Origin: Microglena sp. YARC
Taxonomy: Eukaryota; Chlorophyta; Chlorophyceae; Chlamydomonadales; Chlamydomonadaceae
NCBI GenBank assembly: GCA_022414725.1
Contig: CM039467.1
Coordinates: forward strand, 15,462,091 to 15,526,090
Length of the DNA: 64,000 bases
Direction of reading: 5' to 3'
This document shows positions 52,744-62,599 of the stretch, in pieces; positions within the stretch are counted from its first letter, which is position 1, and every line of letters starts with the position of its first letter. Position numbers and translations under genes: made by a program. The notes under the pieces were generated by a model, which worked only from the letters and a program-made list of their open reading frames with translations, was not told where the DNA came from and ran no database searches.

Positions 52744-55700
52744 GTAAACATGACTATAACTGGTCGCGTGTTTATGTTTAGTGTGTAGTGCGTGTGTGTA
52801 TAATCTGTAGTGTATGTGTTGTGCGTAGCGTGTTTGTCTAGTGTGTGTGTGTCTGTGTAGTTGGTGTAGTGTGTCTGTGTGAAGTTTGTGCATTGTGTGT
52901 AGTGTGTGTGCATTGTGTGTGTGTTTTGTGTGTGTGTTTTGTGTGTAATATTTGGGTAGTGAGTAGTGCATGTGTTTGCAGAATGTGTAGAGTGTGCATT
53001 GTGTGTGTGTACAGTGTGTATAGTGTGTGCGTTTGTCTAGTTTGTGGAGAGTGTGTGAATGTGTGTAATGTGTGTGCAGTGCATGTGTTTGTAGACTGTG
53101 TAGTGTGTGTGTAGAGTAGTGTGCGTACGTGTGTTTCGTGAGTGTGTGCAGTGTGTCTCGTAAGTGTGTGTGCATAGTGTGTTGTGTGTGTGCCATGCGT
53201 GTATAGTGTGTCATGTGTGTACATGTGTGTATAGTGTGTCGTATGTGTACATGCGTGTATAGTGTGTCGTGTGTGTACATGTGTGTATAGTGTGTCGTGT
53301 GTGGTGTGTGCAGTGTGTGCGATGTCGTGTGTCGTTTGTGTACATGTGTGTATAGTGTGTCATGTGTATATTTATGTATAGTGTGTCGTGTGTGTCGTGT
53401 GTTTTGTGTTTAGTGTGTGCAGTGTGTCTCGTGAGTGTGTAGTGTGTGTGTGTGTTTTTGTTTGTACTGTGTGTGTAGTGTGTCTGTGTATGGTCTATCC
53501 TTGTGAGTCGTGTGTGCAGTGTGTGTATCATGTGTATGTGTGTATTGTGTGCAGGGTATCTCGTGAGTGTGTGGAGTTTGTGTGTAGTGTGTCTGTTTAT
53601 GGTGCGTGTGTGTAGTGTAGAGTGTGCAGTGTGTCTCATGAGTGTGTGGAGTTTGTGTAAGTGTTTTGTGTGTACAGTGTCCGTGTGGAGTGTGCCTGTG
53701 TATTGTGTGTGAGTGTAGTGCAGGTGGTGCAGTGTGTCTCGTGAGTGTGTGGAGTTTGTGTGAGTGTTTTGTGTGCAGTGTGCCTGTGTATGTTGTTTGC
53801 GTGTAGTGCAGTGTGTGCAGTGTGTCTCGTGAGTGTGCGGACTTTGTGTGCATGTTTTGTCTGTAGTGTGTCTGTGTATGGTGCGTGTTGTGTAGTGTGT
53901 GCGGTGTGTCTCGTGAGATTGTGGATTTTGTGTGTGTTTTATGTGTAGTGTGTCTGTGTAGTGTGTCTGTTTATGGTGTACGTGTAGTGCTGTGTGTGCA
54001 GTGTGTCTCGTGAGTGTGTGGATTTGTGTGCATGTATTGTGTGTACGGTGCTTGTGTGGAGTGTGCCTTTATATGGTGTGTGCGTTTAGTGTAGTGTGTG
54101 CAGTGTGTCTCGTGAGTGTGTGGAGTTTTTGTACATGTCTTGTGTGTAGCGTGTCTGTGTATGGTGTGTGTTGTGTATGGTGTGTGATTGTGGTGTGTGC
54201 AGTGTGTCTCGCGAGTGTGTGTATTTTGTGTGTGGGGTGTCTGTGTATGGTGTGTGTTGCCTATCTGTGTGTAGCGTGTGTAGTGTTTGTAGAGTGAATA
54301 GTGTGTGTATGTCTTTTGTGTGTAGCCTGTATTGCTTTCATACCTGGGGAAGCCAGCTAGGCTACTTGAGCATGGCTTCATACAAGCTTACAAACACTTG
54401 TTTCCATGTCCATGGATGTGCATGTTGGTGTGTGTTGGGGACGATCCCATGTAGGAGTGCCAACACATGTCAGGGTGCTCATGGTTGTGCACGTAATAGT
54501 GTGTTGCGGACGTTCCCTGGATTGCCAGTGCAAGTCAGCCTATCCTTGGATGTGCTTGTTGGTGTGTGTTGGGGACGATCCCATGCAGGAGTGCCAGCAC
54601 ATGTCAGGGTGCCCATGGATGTGCGTCTTAATGTGTTTTGCAGATGTCCACTGGCAAGATTGCCAGTGCAAGTAAGCGTGTATGTGTATGTTTGTGTGTG
54701 TTGGGGATGGTACCACCGGGGATTGAAAGCACACGTTAGCCTGCTCATAGATGTGCATGTTGGTGTGTATTGGTGCTGTCCCCATGTATGTTGTGTGTAC
54801 CCATGTATGTGCATGTTAAAATAAAAATAAATACATCTTAACTTCCAAGATATGTCACAATGACACTTCTAAGGATGTGGGGTTAAGGGAACCGGCTCGT
54901 AAGTATGTGATGGACGGGCTTCACACCTAGAGTCCAGTTACCATGCCGGTCGACGACCCTCCGGGTGGGCCCAGGTGACCTCGAGGGGGTTCAAACCAGC
55001 AACCTGATAAGACCCCGCACCTGCTTCCGTTCGAGCCGGGATTGCTCTACGATAGAGCCATCCCGTTCCGAACGGGGATATGTGCATGTTAATGTGTGGT
55101 GGGGCTGTTCCCATCCATGAGTGCAAGCACTTTTCCTGGACCAGGTTCTGAGGGGTATGTTGCCCAAACCCTCACTGTTATAAAACTGTCCAGCTGCCCC
55201 GGCGCTGATCGGTCTCGGCATTGATTTTTGCTGAGTATGTAACAATATCCTCTCTCTTTTCCGGTTGCTCGTGGATGTGCGTCTTAGTGTGTTCTGCAGG
55301 TGTCCACTGGCAAGATTACCAGCGCAAGTTAGCGTGTCTATGGAATGCATGCTGGTGTGTGTTGGGGGTAACCAAATGCCGGATAGAAAGCACCAGGGCA
55401 CTACTTCTTGCCAAATTGGTCAGCGCTTAAAGCGCACAAACGTCACATTGGTCAGCGCTTTTTAGTGCAAAAAGCGCAAAAACTGCGTGCTGCGCCCACA
55501 GGGGGGTGAAAAATTTGCGCGAAACGCGCAGAGGGGCTCAAAAAGGCAGCGCGGCACCGCGCTGCCACGCGCGCTTAGTACTACCCTGGAAAGCACATGT
55601 TGGCCTGCTCATGGAAGTGCACGTAATAGTGTGTGTTGCGGGCGTCCACTGGCAAGATTGCCAGCACAAGTTAGCTTGTCCATGGGGTGCATGTTGGAGT

Positions 55701-58700
55701 GTTGGGGATGATCCCATGCAAGATTGCCATCGCAAGTTAGTGTGCCCATGGATGTGCATGTTGGTGTGTGTTGGGGACGTCCCTTGGCAAGATTGCCAGC
55801 GCAAGTAAGCGTGTCCATGGAATGCATGTTGGTGCGAGTTGGGGATGTCCACATGCAGGATTGCAAGCACATGTCAGCTTGCTCATGGATGTTCGTCTTA
55901 GTGTGTTTTCCAGATGTCCCCTGGCAATCTTTCCAGCGCAAGTAAGCGTGTCCATGCATGTGCATGTTAATGTGTGTTGGGGATGATCCCATCAGGGACT
56001 GAAATCACACTTCGGCTTGCTCATGGATGTGCACGTAAAAGTGTATTGCGGATGTGCACGTAAAAGTGTATTGCGGATGTGCACGTAAAAGTGTACTGCG
56101 GATGTGCACGTAAAAGTGTATTGCGGATGTGCACGTAAAAGTGTATTGCGGATGTGCACGTAAAAGTGTATTGCGGATGTGCAAGTAAAAGTGTATTGCG
56201 GATGTGCACGTAAAAGTGTATTGCGGATGTCCCCTGGCAAGATTGCCATCGCAAGTAAGCGTGTCCATGGAGTGCATGTTGGTGTGTGTTGGGGATGATC
56301 TCATCGGGGATTGAAAGCACATGTTGGCTTGCCCATGGATGTGCGTCTTAGTCTGTTTTGCAGATGTCCCCTGGCAAGCTTTCCAGTGCATGAAAGCGTG
56401 CCCATGGATGTGCATGTTGGTGCTTTTTGGGGATAATTCCATTGGGGAGTACAAGCACATGTCGGCTTGCTCATGGATGTGCATGTTGGTGTGTATTCCG
56501 AATGTTCCCTTGCTGTGTGTGTGTCCACAAGCACCATATCTCACTCTTCTTATCCAACCACCACAAACACCACCTCTCACTCTTATTATCCAACCACAAC
56601 AAACGCCACCTGTCACTCTTATTATTCCACCACCACAAGCACCACCTCTCACTCTTATTATCCAACCACCACAAGCGCCACCTCTCACTCTTATTATCCC
56701 ACCACAACAAACACCACCTGTCACTCTTATCATCCCACCACCACCAACACCATCCCGCACTGCTGGTGTCTAAACTAGGTTGTAGTGTGGGAAGGCCTGA
56801 TTCGCGAGAAACCAGAGAGCGAAGAGGAATGCCGTACCTTCATTGAGGGCTACTACCAATCGCCAGCTAGCACTGTAGGCAGTACAGTCGTCACGTGCAT
56901 TGAAGACGGACGGTCAGTGAGCGTCGTGGACACTTGCTTCATTTACTTCTCTCCCATCCCATCCGACGTGGTGGGTGCAATGATAAAGGGTAGGTAGGAA
57001 GGGAGGACAGAGGCGCAGAGTATATCAATATAAGTAACAAGGTAAATGCATGTATGACTCATAGATCGTCGTGGACAATTGCTGCATTCACTTCTCTCCC
57101 ATCCCTTCCGACATAGTGAATGCAATGATAAAGGGCAGGTAGGAAGGGAGGACAGAGGCGCATAGTATATAAATAAAAGTAACAAGGTAAATGCATATAT
57201 GACTCTTTGCGTGTCGTGGACAATTGCTTCATTTACTTCTCTCCCATCCCATCCAACGTGGTGGATACTAAGTAGTGACTGTAAAATTCGTATTGCTACA
57301 TTCCATCCCATCCCATCCCATCCCATCCCATCCCATCCCGTCCCATCCCATCCCATCCCATCCCGTCCCAGCTTATCCAACGTGATATGTAATAAGGTAA
57401 GTGCAAATATGACTGATTGCGTGTCGTGGACACTTGCTTCATTTTCTTCTCTCATATCCCACCCGACGTAGTGGATGCAGTGATAAAGGGTAGGTAGGAA
57501 GGGAGGACAGAGGCGCAGAGTATATCAATGAAAGTAACAAGGTAAATGCATATCTGACTGTTTGTGTGCCGTAGACTATTGCTTCATGCACACAAACAGT
57601 CTTGTATGCATGCGTATGTGTGTGCATGCGTGTGATTGTGTGTGTGCTTGTGTTCATGCATTCGCACGTGTGTTTGCGCGCGTGTGTGTGCGTGCGTGTG
57701 TGACGCATACCGTTCAAGCTAAGGCTCTGGTCGTCCTATTTAGCCACTACATTGATCTAGTAGGGTTTGGGGTGTTTGTTGGTGTGTGCATCCACACAAC
57801 ACATACGCATGCACATGGGAGCAGTTGGGAGCAGCAGTAGTTTGCTTCTAAAAGCCCGTCGCACGTCCAGCATCGGTGCAGGCTAACTCACCACACATAA
57901 CTTTAAAAGTTACTTTGTAAGCTACAGAAGAGGTGCACGCAGTGGCACTGACCAGGGTATAAGGAGGGCATGCCAACACCCCTACCCATACACCCTATCC
58001 CCCCACCACTACCCTCAACAAATTTGAGTGTGATTGTGGGGCAGTGTCTTTTATTCAGGTAGCCACAACCACCACTTACCAGGGGAGAAGGGCAAGGCAC
58101 GCCTCACCAAATTTGAATGTGATTGTTGGGAGGCTATCTGCTCCCCAAACAGTGGGAGTGACTGTTTCTGCAGGCACATCAAGTCCGCCCGGGCAGTTTT
58201 TTGTGTGCGACTGGTCGCCAATTCTGCGACCAATGTGCGACCACCGAGCGACCCTCAGGTGTGCGAGTTTAGGGCGAAATGGGCCCTTGGTCGCCACGAA
58301 GTGCGACCGCGAGTGACTGATGTGTGCCCTGGGTCGCACAGGCCCAGCCAGACCTCAAGTCCGCCCAGCTTTGGACTCTCTCCTTTGAAGAGGAGCATGC
58401 AGTAGTCTGAACTTGACCAGATTATGAGGGCAACTTCTGAATCATGTTCCCAAGGGATTCTGAGAGTCTGGGGCTGATAGCTGGGGTCTCACAACATCTT
58501 CGTATGTTTAAATTTTGGATTTGATTTTACGGAAAACAGGCAATTTTCAAACCTAAATTCGAACATGAGGCTATACAACTACAGCTTATTTAATATTGAA
58601 GATACATTTTATTCTACTCCCCAAGTTCAAGCTTTAAATTGTTTTTTATTTATATTTGTACTTATATTTATTTTTATTTTATTTCATTTCTGCTTCTCCC

Positions 58701-60601
58701 TAAGTTACAGCTGTTAAAATCTCGTGCAATTTGAGAAAGATGTGGCGATTTATTTCTTTCTTTCTTTTTATTTCTGCTTCTCCCTAAGTTATAGCTGTTA
58801 AAATCCTCGTACAGTTTGAGAAAGATGTGGCGATTTATTTATTTATATTGTATTATATTTATACTACTCCCTAAGTTAAAGCTGTTAACATCCTCTTGTA
58901 ATTTGAGAAAGATGTGGCGATTCTTTATTATTTATACTTTAATTTATTTATACTACTCCCTAAGTGAAAGCTGTTAAAATCCTCATGCAATTTGAGAAAA
59001 TTGTGGCGATTTGATTCCACCTTTCCCTGATATGTAGTAGTGTTTATACTACCCATGTATATTTATATTATTAATTGTAAAATCATATTATTTACATTAT
59101 CTGCAGACGGTGGCTGATAGACCCTGTTACCAAACCAAATCAGGCTAGCATAAATATGTTTTTCTCAGCTGTCATACCACCTGCCCAATTTGAGAAAGAT
59201 GTGACGATTATACTCCACCATTCCCAAATATGATTTTGTTTATTACCAGTAATACACAGGCACCCAGGACAACCATAAGAGTGTGACGTAGCGTTTATAC
59301 CAGGGATATTTTTTTCGCTATATATAGCGATCGCTAGTTTTGACCCCGTTTTGGAGAAATTATCGCTATAAAAAAGTAAAAACAAAAAAGGTTTTTTTTA
59401 TTTTTGCCCCAAATGGCCCCAAAAAGCTACAAAAAGCTATAAAAAGCACTAAAACGCTGTCCCTGGAGGAGGCCTACAACCATAAAGCTAGAAAAAACCC
59501 ACTTTCAGATTTGAAAAATAAATCACTGGTTTATACTGCCCATGTTAACTCTGCCAGCAGACGGTAACCAGCCTGAAGGCGGATAGACCCTGTTACCAAT
59601 TCAAATTCAAATTCAAATTCCTACCACCCGCAGACGGTAACCAGCCTGAAGGCGGATAGACCCTGTAGTCAATTCAAATTCAAATTCAGATTCCTACCGC
59701 CCGCAGACGGTGACCAGCCCGAAGGATGATAGACCCTGTTGTCAATTCAAATTCAAATTCCTACCACCCGTATACGGTAACCAGCCTGAAGGCGGATAGA
59801 CCCTGTTATCAATTCAAATTCAAATTCAAATTCCTACCACCCGCAGACGGTAACCAGCCTGAAGGCGGATAGACCCTGTAGTCAATTCAAATTCAAATTC
59901 AGATTCCTACCGCCCGCAGACGGTGACCAGCCCGAAGGATGATAGACCCTGTTGTCAATTCAAATTCAAATTCCTACCACCTGTATACAGTGACCAGCCT
60001 GAAGGCTGATAGACCCTGTTATCAATTCAAATTCAAATTCAACTTCCTACAACCCGCAAATGATGACCAGCCTGCAAACTGATAGACCCTGGTATCAATT
60101 CAAATTCAAATTCAAATTCCCACCGCCCGCAGACGGTGACCAGCCTGAAGGCTGATAGACCCTGTTATCAATCCAAATCAGACTAGGACACACAATTTTT
60201 TCTCAGCTGCCATCATCCATACCACCTGCAGAGGGGGAGTGCTTGTACTGTGCTGGAGGACCCCACGCGTGTCGTGGAGGGGGCTTGTCTTGGGTCAACT
60301 TTGGCCTGTATATGACAGCGTAATGTAATGTAATGTAATGTAATGTAATGTAATGTAATGTAATGTAATGTAATGTAAGCATGGAAATAGTTTTTCTCAC
60401 ATACCCTCATTCATACCACGTGCAGAGGGGGATTGCTTGTACTGTGCTGGAGGACTGCAAGTGGAGCATCCCTTGATAGCACCCTATGTTGAACGCATAG
60501 ACGGTAGCAAGGATGGGGTCATGGGGCTAAGCAAAGACTCGGTCATAGCATGCTTGCTGAAACTTTTTGATGAGGATTTGAATTCGAATTTTAGTGGTTA
60601 G
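52453..60601 (+). CDS. Maf/HAM1-like nucleotide pyrophosphatase (septum formation inhibitor Maf family), three exons
   Basis: Exons 52453-52743, 56779-56989 and 60426-60601 join in phase into 225 residues, the usual Maf length. Maf proteins hydrolyse canonical or modified nucleoside triphosphates to the monophosphate and pyrophosphate (house-cleaning). Visible motifs: IILGTASKSRRAIFDEL (24-39, the SxxR substrate loop), DIDEKAIRYPDP (53-64), LVLALGEAKRDA (67-78), ITCDQVVVWEG (93-103), EKP (107-109), the SVVD region (145-148), GDCLYCAGGLQVEHPL (169-184) and DGVMGLSKDSV (197-207). The frame is open upstream to an ATG at 52171 (94 extra residues), but 52453 is closer to the family's usual N-terminus. 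Both introns (4.0 and 3.4 kb) are almost wholly tandem repeats, and partial exon copies lie in intron 2. The last codons are part of a tandem array that continues beyond the stop. Confidence 0.93.
52760..54330. repeat. GT-rich degenerate minisatellite in Maf intron 1
   Basis: GTGTGTGCAGTGTGTCTCGT, GAGTGTGTGGA and TTTGTGTG modules recur at roughly 110-125-bp spacing, built from GTGTGT. Val/Cys-rich or Thr/His-rich frames on both strands are artefacts. Confidence 0.82.
54890..55080 (-). mobile_element. Possible tRNA-derived SINE
   Basis: On the minus strand GATGGCTCTATCGTAGAGCA (A-box and D-arm-like, 55062-55043) is followed 45 bases later by GGTTTGAACCCCC (B box, about 54997-54985), the spacing of a Pol III promoter. 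Downstream is a non-coding body reaching the TTCCCTTAACCCC segment. No second copy was recognised in the window, so the call is tentative. Confidence 0.4.
56028..56236. repeat. 25-bp minisatellite nested in the Maf intron 1 array
   Basis: GATGTGCACGTAAAAGTGTA TTGCG repeated eight times, nearly identical, within the larger array: a recent local expansion. Confidence 0.88.
56527..56765. repeat. 36-bp minisatellite abutting the Maf exon 2 acceptor
   Basis: The unit CACCACAA-CACCACCTCTCA, CTCTTATTATCCAAC is 36 bp, six to seven copies, ending 13 bp before exon 2. It forms the pyrimidine-rich approach to the splice site. Confidence 0.87.
56779..56989 (+). CDS. Maf exon 2
   Basis: Acceptor TAAACTAG|GTTGTA, donor AAGG|GTAGGT. 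The 211 bases encode VVVWEGLIREKPESEEECRT to SDVVGAMIK plus one base. The 3' part with its donor is duplicated three times just downstream. Confidence 0.9.
56990..57560 (+). repeat. Tandem partial copies of Maf exon 2 with its donor, plus (CATCC)n
   Basis: Three extra copies of the exon's 3' end with following intron sequence (GTCGTGGACA-TTGCTTCATT, TACTTCTCTCCCATCCC, AATGATAAAGGG-AGGTAGGA AGGGAGGACAGAGGCG). Copy 1 ends near 57134 with GG|GCAGGT, copy 2 is truncated (57198-57270) and copy 3 ends near 57490 with GG|GTAGGT. A (CATCC)/(CCCAT) microsatellite lies at 57302-57372, apparently expanded from CCCATCCCATCC in the exon. Confidence 0.87.
57600..57705. repeat. TGTG/TGCG-rich microsatellite
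   Basis: GTGTGTGCATGCGTGTGATT-type sequence in Maf intron 2. Low complexity. Confidence 0.6.
57706..58684. other. No exon recognised (Maf intron 2)
   Basis: Contains a short CACCAAATTTGAATGTGATTGT duplication (58015-58035 and 58107-58127) and a GTGCGAC/GGTCGC-rich stretch (58200-58345) with weak inverted ends. No domain found. Confidence 0.45.
58685..59015. repeat. Tandem array, about 105-bp unit, four copies
   Basis: CTCCCTAAGTTA-AGCTGTTA AAATCCTCGT, AATTTGAGAAAGATGTGGCG ATT and a TTTATTTATA spacer. Maf intron 2. Confidence 0.82.
59314..59515 (+). repeat. Family E dispersed repeat
   Basis: CGCTATATATAGCGATCGCT, TTGACCCCGTTTTGG, AAAAAGCTACAAAAAGCTAT, GCTGTCCCTGGAGGAGGCCT and ACCCACTTTCAGATTTGA. 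Longest of the three copies. Confidence 0.72.
59558..60175. repeat. About 70-bp tandem array, eight to nine copies
   Basis: CAGACGGTAACCAGCCTGAA GGCGGATAGACCCTGTT, then (AATTC/CAAATT) spacers of variable length and CCTACCACCCG. Higher-order structure is visible: the first three and the next three units form a near-identical triplet duplication. Confidence 0.87.
60222..60262 (+). repeat. Partial copy of Maf exon 3 with its acceptor
   Basis: CATACCACCTGCAGAGGGGG, AGTGCTTGTACTGTGCTGGA GGA matches 60413-60454 (CATACCACGTGCAGAGGGGG, ATTGCTTGTAC...) with two or three differences, then diverges. A decoy splice acceptor about 190 bp upstream of the real one. Confidence 0.85.
60316..60378. repeat. 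(TAATG)n microsatellite
   Basis: About 12 perfect copies of TAATG between the decoy and the true exon 3 acceptor. Confidence 0.9.
60426..60601 (+). CDS. Maf exon 3 (terminal)
   Basis: Acceptor ACCACGTGCAG|AGGGG completes a split Glu codon. It encodes GDCLYCAGGLQVEHPL, IAPYVERIDGSKDGVMGLSK and ends IACLLKLFDEDLNSNFSG with TAG at 60599-60601. Short, and easily missed by ORF scans. The final 50 bases are the first unit of the array at 60550-60860. Confidence 0.92.
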
Positions 60602-60860
60602 CATGCTAGCTGAAGCTTGTTGATGTGGATTTGAATTTGAATTTGAATTGTAGTTGTTAGCAAGCTTGCTGAAGCTTGTTGATGTGGATTTGAATTTGAA
60701 TTGTAATTGTTAGCAAGCTTGCTGAAGCTTGTTGATGTGGATTTGAATTTGAATTTGAATTTTAGTTGTTAGCAAGCTTGCTGAAGCTTGTTGTTGTGGA
60801 TTTTAATTTGCATTTGATTTTTAGGGGTTAGCATGCTTGCTGAAGCTTGTTGATGTGAAT
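60550..60860. repeat. About 60-bp tandem array starting in the last Maf codons
   Basis: Unit GCTTGCTGAAGCTTGTTGAT, GTGGATTTGAATTTGAATTT, GTAGTTGTTAGCAA, about five copies. The first is the end of the Maf coding sequence (LLKLFDEDLNSNFSG-stop); the rest lie past the stop and presumably in the 3' UTR. Confidence 0.85.
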
Positions 60861-61024
60861 CAGTGATTTTGCCAGTTCATTTTTTGCCTAAATGTTTTAT
60901 ATTGTCAGGGTCCTATTTATTTTTCTTTTTCAAGGAGGATTTTTGCCTCCAAGGGTGGTTCTCAGTATGCTAGCCCTAAACTCTAAATATGAGATGTGAT
61001 TGGAGGAGCTAAATTGAGATTGGA

Positions 61025-61112
61025 ATTGTTACATCCGTGTAATGCAGCTACTCACAGGACGTGATGTTCAGGACGGAGCTAAGCCGGAGCTAGCTATAGT
61101 CACCGTTTGGAG
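61025..61112 (-). repeat. Inverted copy of the 886-975 segment
   Basis: The reverse complement shares GGTGACTATAG, CAAGCTCCGGCTT-like sequence, AACATCACGTCCTGTGAGTA and TTACACGGATGTAACAATT with 886-975. Both lie next to a family B element. Confidence 0.7.
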
Positions 61113-61147
61113 GTGTTACTCCTACTCGAAACGAGTGAGTATGTATC

Positions 61148-61350
61148 AGGGTTGTTCAGGACGCTACCGAGACGCAATGTGGGGGGGGTCCGTTGGATCA
61201 CTGGCGCAGCTTCAGTGGGTTGGTTGTGTCGCAGGACGCAGGCTATGGGTCGATTGCGGGTCGATTGCATCTCAGGACGCAGTTTGCAAAATTGTTAAAT
61301 TGGTTGTCTCAGGACGCAGAGCTGGGGAGTCTTTCTGAACAACCCTGGGG
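61148..61350 (+). mobile_element. Family B TIR element, complete
   Basis: CAGGGTTGTTCAGGACGCTA at the left and TCTTTCTGAACAACCCTGG at the right are inverted ends. Interior GGGTCCGTTGG, GTCGCAGGACGCAGGCTATG and CAGGACGCAGAGCTGGGGAG. About 203 bp, non-coding. Confidence 0.82.
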
Positions 61351-61360
61351 GGGGGTGACA

Positions 61361-61590
61361 CCCGGGTTGTTCAAAATAAAAATAAAACAAAACATACCGG
61401 TAAAAAATAAAATAAAACGTTCCGAACGGGGCTGGGTTGTTCAAAACGTTACTTCTCCCATCCCAAACATATCTGTTTTATTGGGGTCTATATAGTTGGA
61501 AACATAGTTTATGCCCATGAAACGTAGATTTTAAAAACTCTTATGTCTCAAAATGGAACTTTGGGAGTAACCGTGAACAACCCTAGGTGG
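61361..61590 (+). mobile_element. Second TIR element with GGGTTGTTCA ends
   Basis: CCGGGTTGTTCAAAATAAAA at the left, GTGAACAACCCTAGG at the right, with an internal GGGTTGTTCAAAACGTT. The AT-rich interior differs from family B, so it is a separate subfamily sharing only the termini, or two truncated copies. Confidence 0.6.
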
Positions 61591-61630
61591 CATTGTCGTG
61601 TTGCAAAGCCAAGAGGTCCTTGTCACCTCG

Positions 61631-61636
61631 CTTCTT

Positions 61637-61666
<30 letters not shown>
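61631..61666. repeat. (CTT)12 microsatellite
   Basis: Perfect CTT run. Confidence 0.9.
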
Positions 61667-61669
<3 letters not shown>

Positions 61670-61744
61670 CCTCACGCCCCCGGTGGTGTGTATTTATAAG
61701 TGCATTTTTTCGCTGGTGCACATCCTATAATACTGGACACCACC

Positions 61745-61837
61745 AAGGGGGAGGGGGAGGGGGAGGGGGGGGGGGGGGGGGGGGGGCAAAAAGTGAAAGA
61801 CACCATCCCCCAAAAGTGTGAAGGCACCCTTCTGCAG

Positions 61838-61868
<31 letters not shown>
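61745..61868. repeat. Poly-G and poly-C tracts facing each other
   Basis: A GGGGGA/G run (61747-61786) and a run of about 30 C (61839-61868), about 50 bp apart, could pair as a hairpin. The flanks AAAAAGTGAAAGACACCATC and CCCCAAAAGTGTGAAGG are not complementary. Confidence 0.7.
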
Positions 61869-61870
<2 letters not shown>

Positions 61871-62160
61871 CTCCGGTACCCACTGTACAGCCACAATCTT
61901 AGCCACCACTTAGTGTTATGATGTCCATTATGCTCATTTTACAGGGTTTCTGGAGGCCTATCCTTTGAGGTTGGTCTCGGGACCATTGGGGACAGTTGAA
62001 GCTTATAAATTCATCATCATCAACGTTACATTGTTTGGTGGGGCTCGGGGGTCAGTCAGTCAGCCAAAACAAGTCAGTAAAAAAAGAAGAAGCAGTGAAC
62101 TACCACGAGGTCTCGCTCTGTACGTCGTTAAACACGTGTTGGTTAGGACGTTGTGTGTGT

Positions 62161-62165
62161 GGAGA

Positions 62166-62207
<42 letters not shown>
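62161..62207. repeat. (GA)n microsatellite
   Basis: About 19 copies of AG. Confidence 0.9.
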
Positions 62208-62209
<2 letters not shown>

Positions 62210-62599
62210 CCCTCCCGGCCCCAAACTTTGGAGGACCATTACTATTTTCTACTGGGCCAAATTAAGAAATAAAACCGGATTCTTCATCCTCTCTATATAT
62301 CTACAAAGTTAGAGGATAGTGTCGTCTTGGTTCGAAGTTGCCCACCCCCCCTTGGACAACACCACAAGTTATCAAAGCACAATACACACACACAACTCAA
62401 GATTTGTGTGCGCTCCCTGGAGCTTTACCGGGCCCCCCTTGTCCTTGTACTGCGCTGCAATCAGCCGTACTGGAATTTCAGCCTCTTCAATGCCGGCCTC
62501 CCCCCACACCCCGCACCACAATTTATCGTAGCAAAATACCCACACACCCAACACAGGATTTGCGAAATTTCGTACCTTGCATCCATTCACCTGGCCAAT

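Larger units (their letters stand above)
54390..56510. repeat. Tandem array of about 110-130-bp units in Maf intron 1
   Basis: Modules in order: CCATGGATGTGCATGTTGGT, GTGTGTTGGGGA-GATCCCAT, GCAGGA-TGC-AGCACATGTC and TGCCAGCGCAAGT-AGCGTG. About 15 copies, interrupted at 54840-55250 (SINE-like region) and 55390-55600 (GCGC-rich segment). Confidence 0.82.

Noticed and set aside
61940..62310. Possible Maf exon after TTTTACAG at 61941-61948
   Set aside because: The translation shows no Maf motif, and a phase-matched exon with AGGLQVEHPL and DGVMGL was found at 60426-60601.
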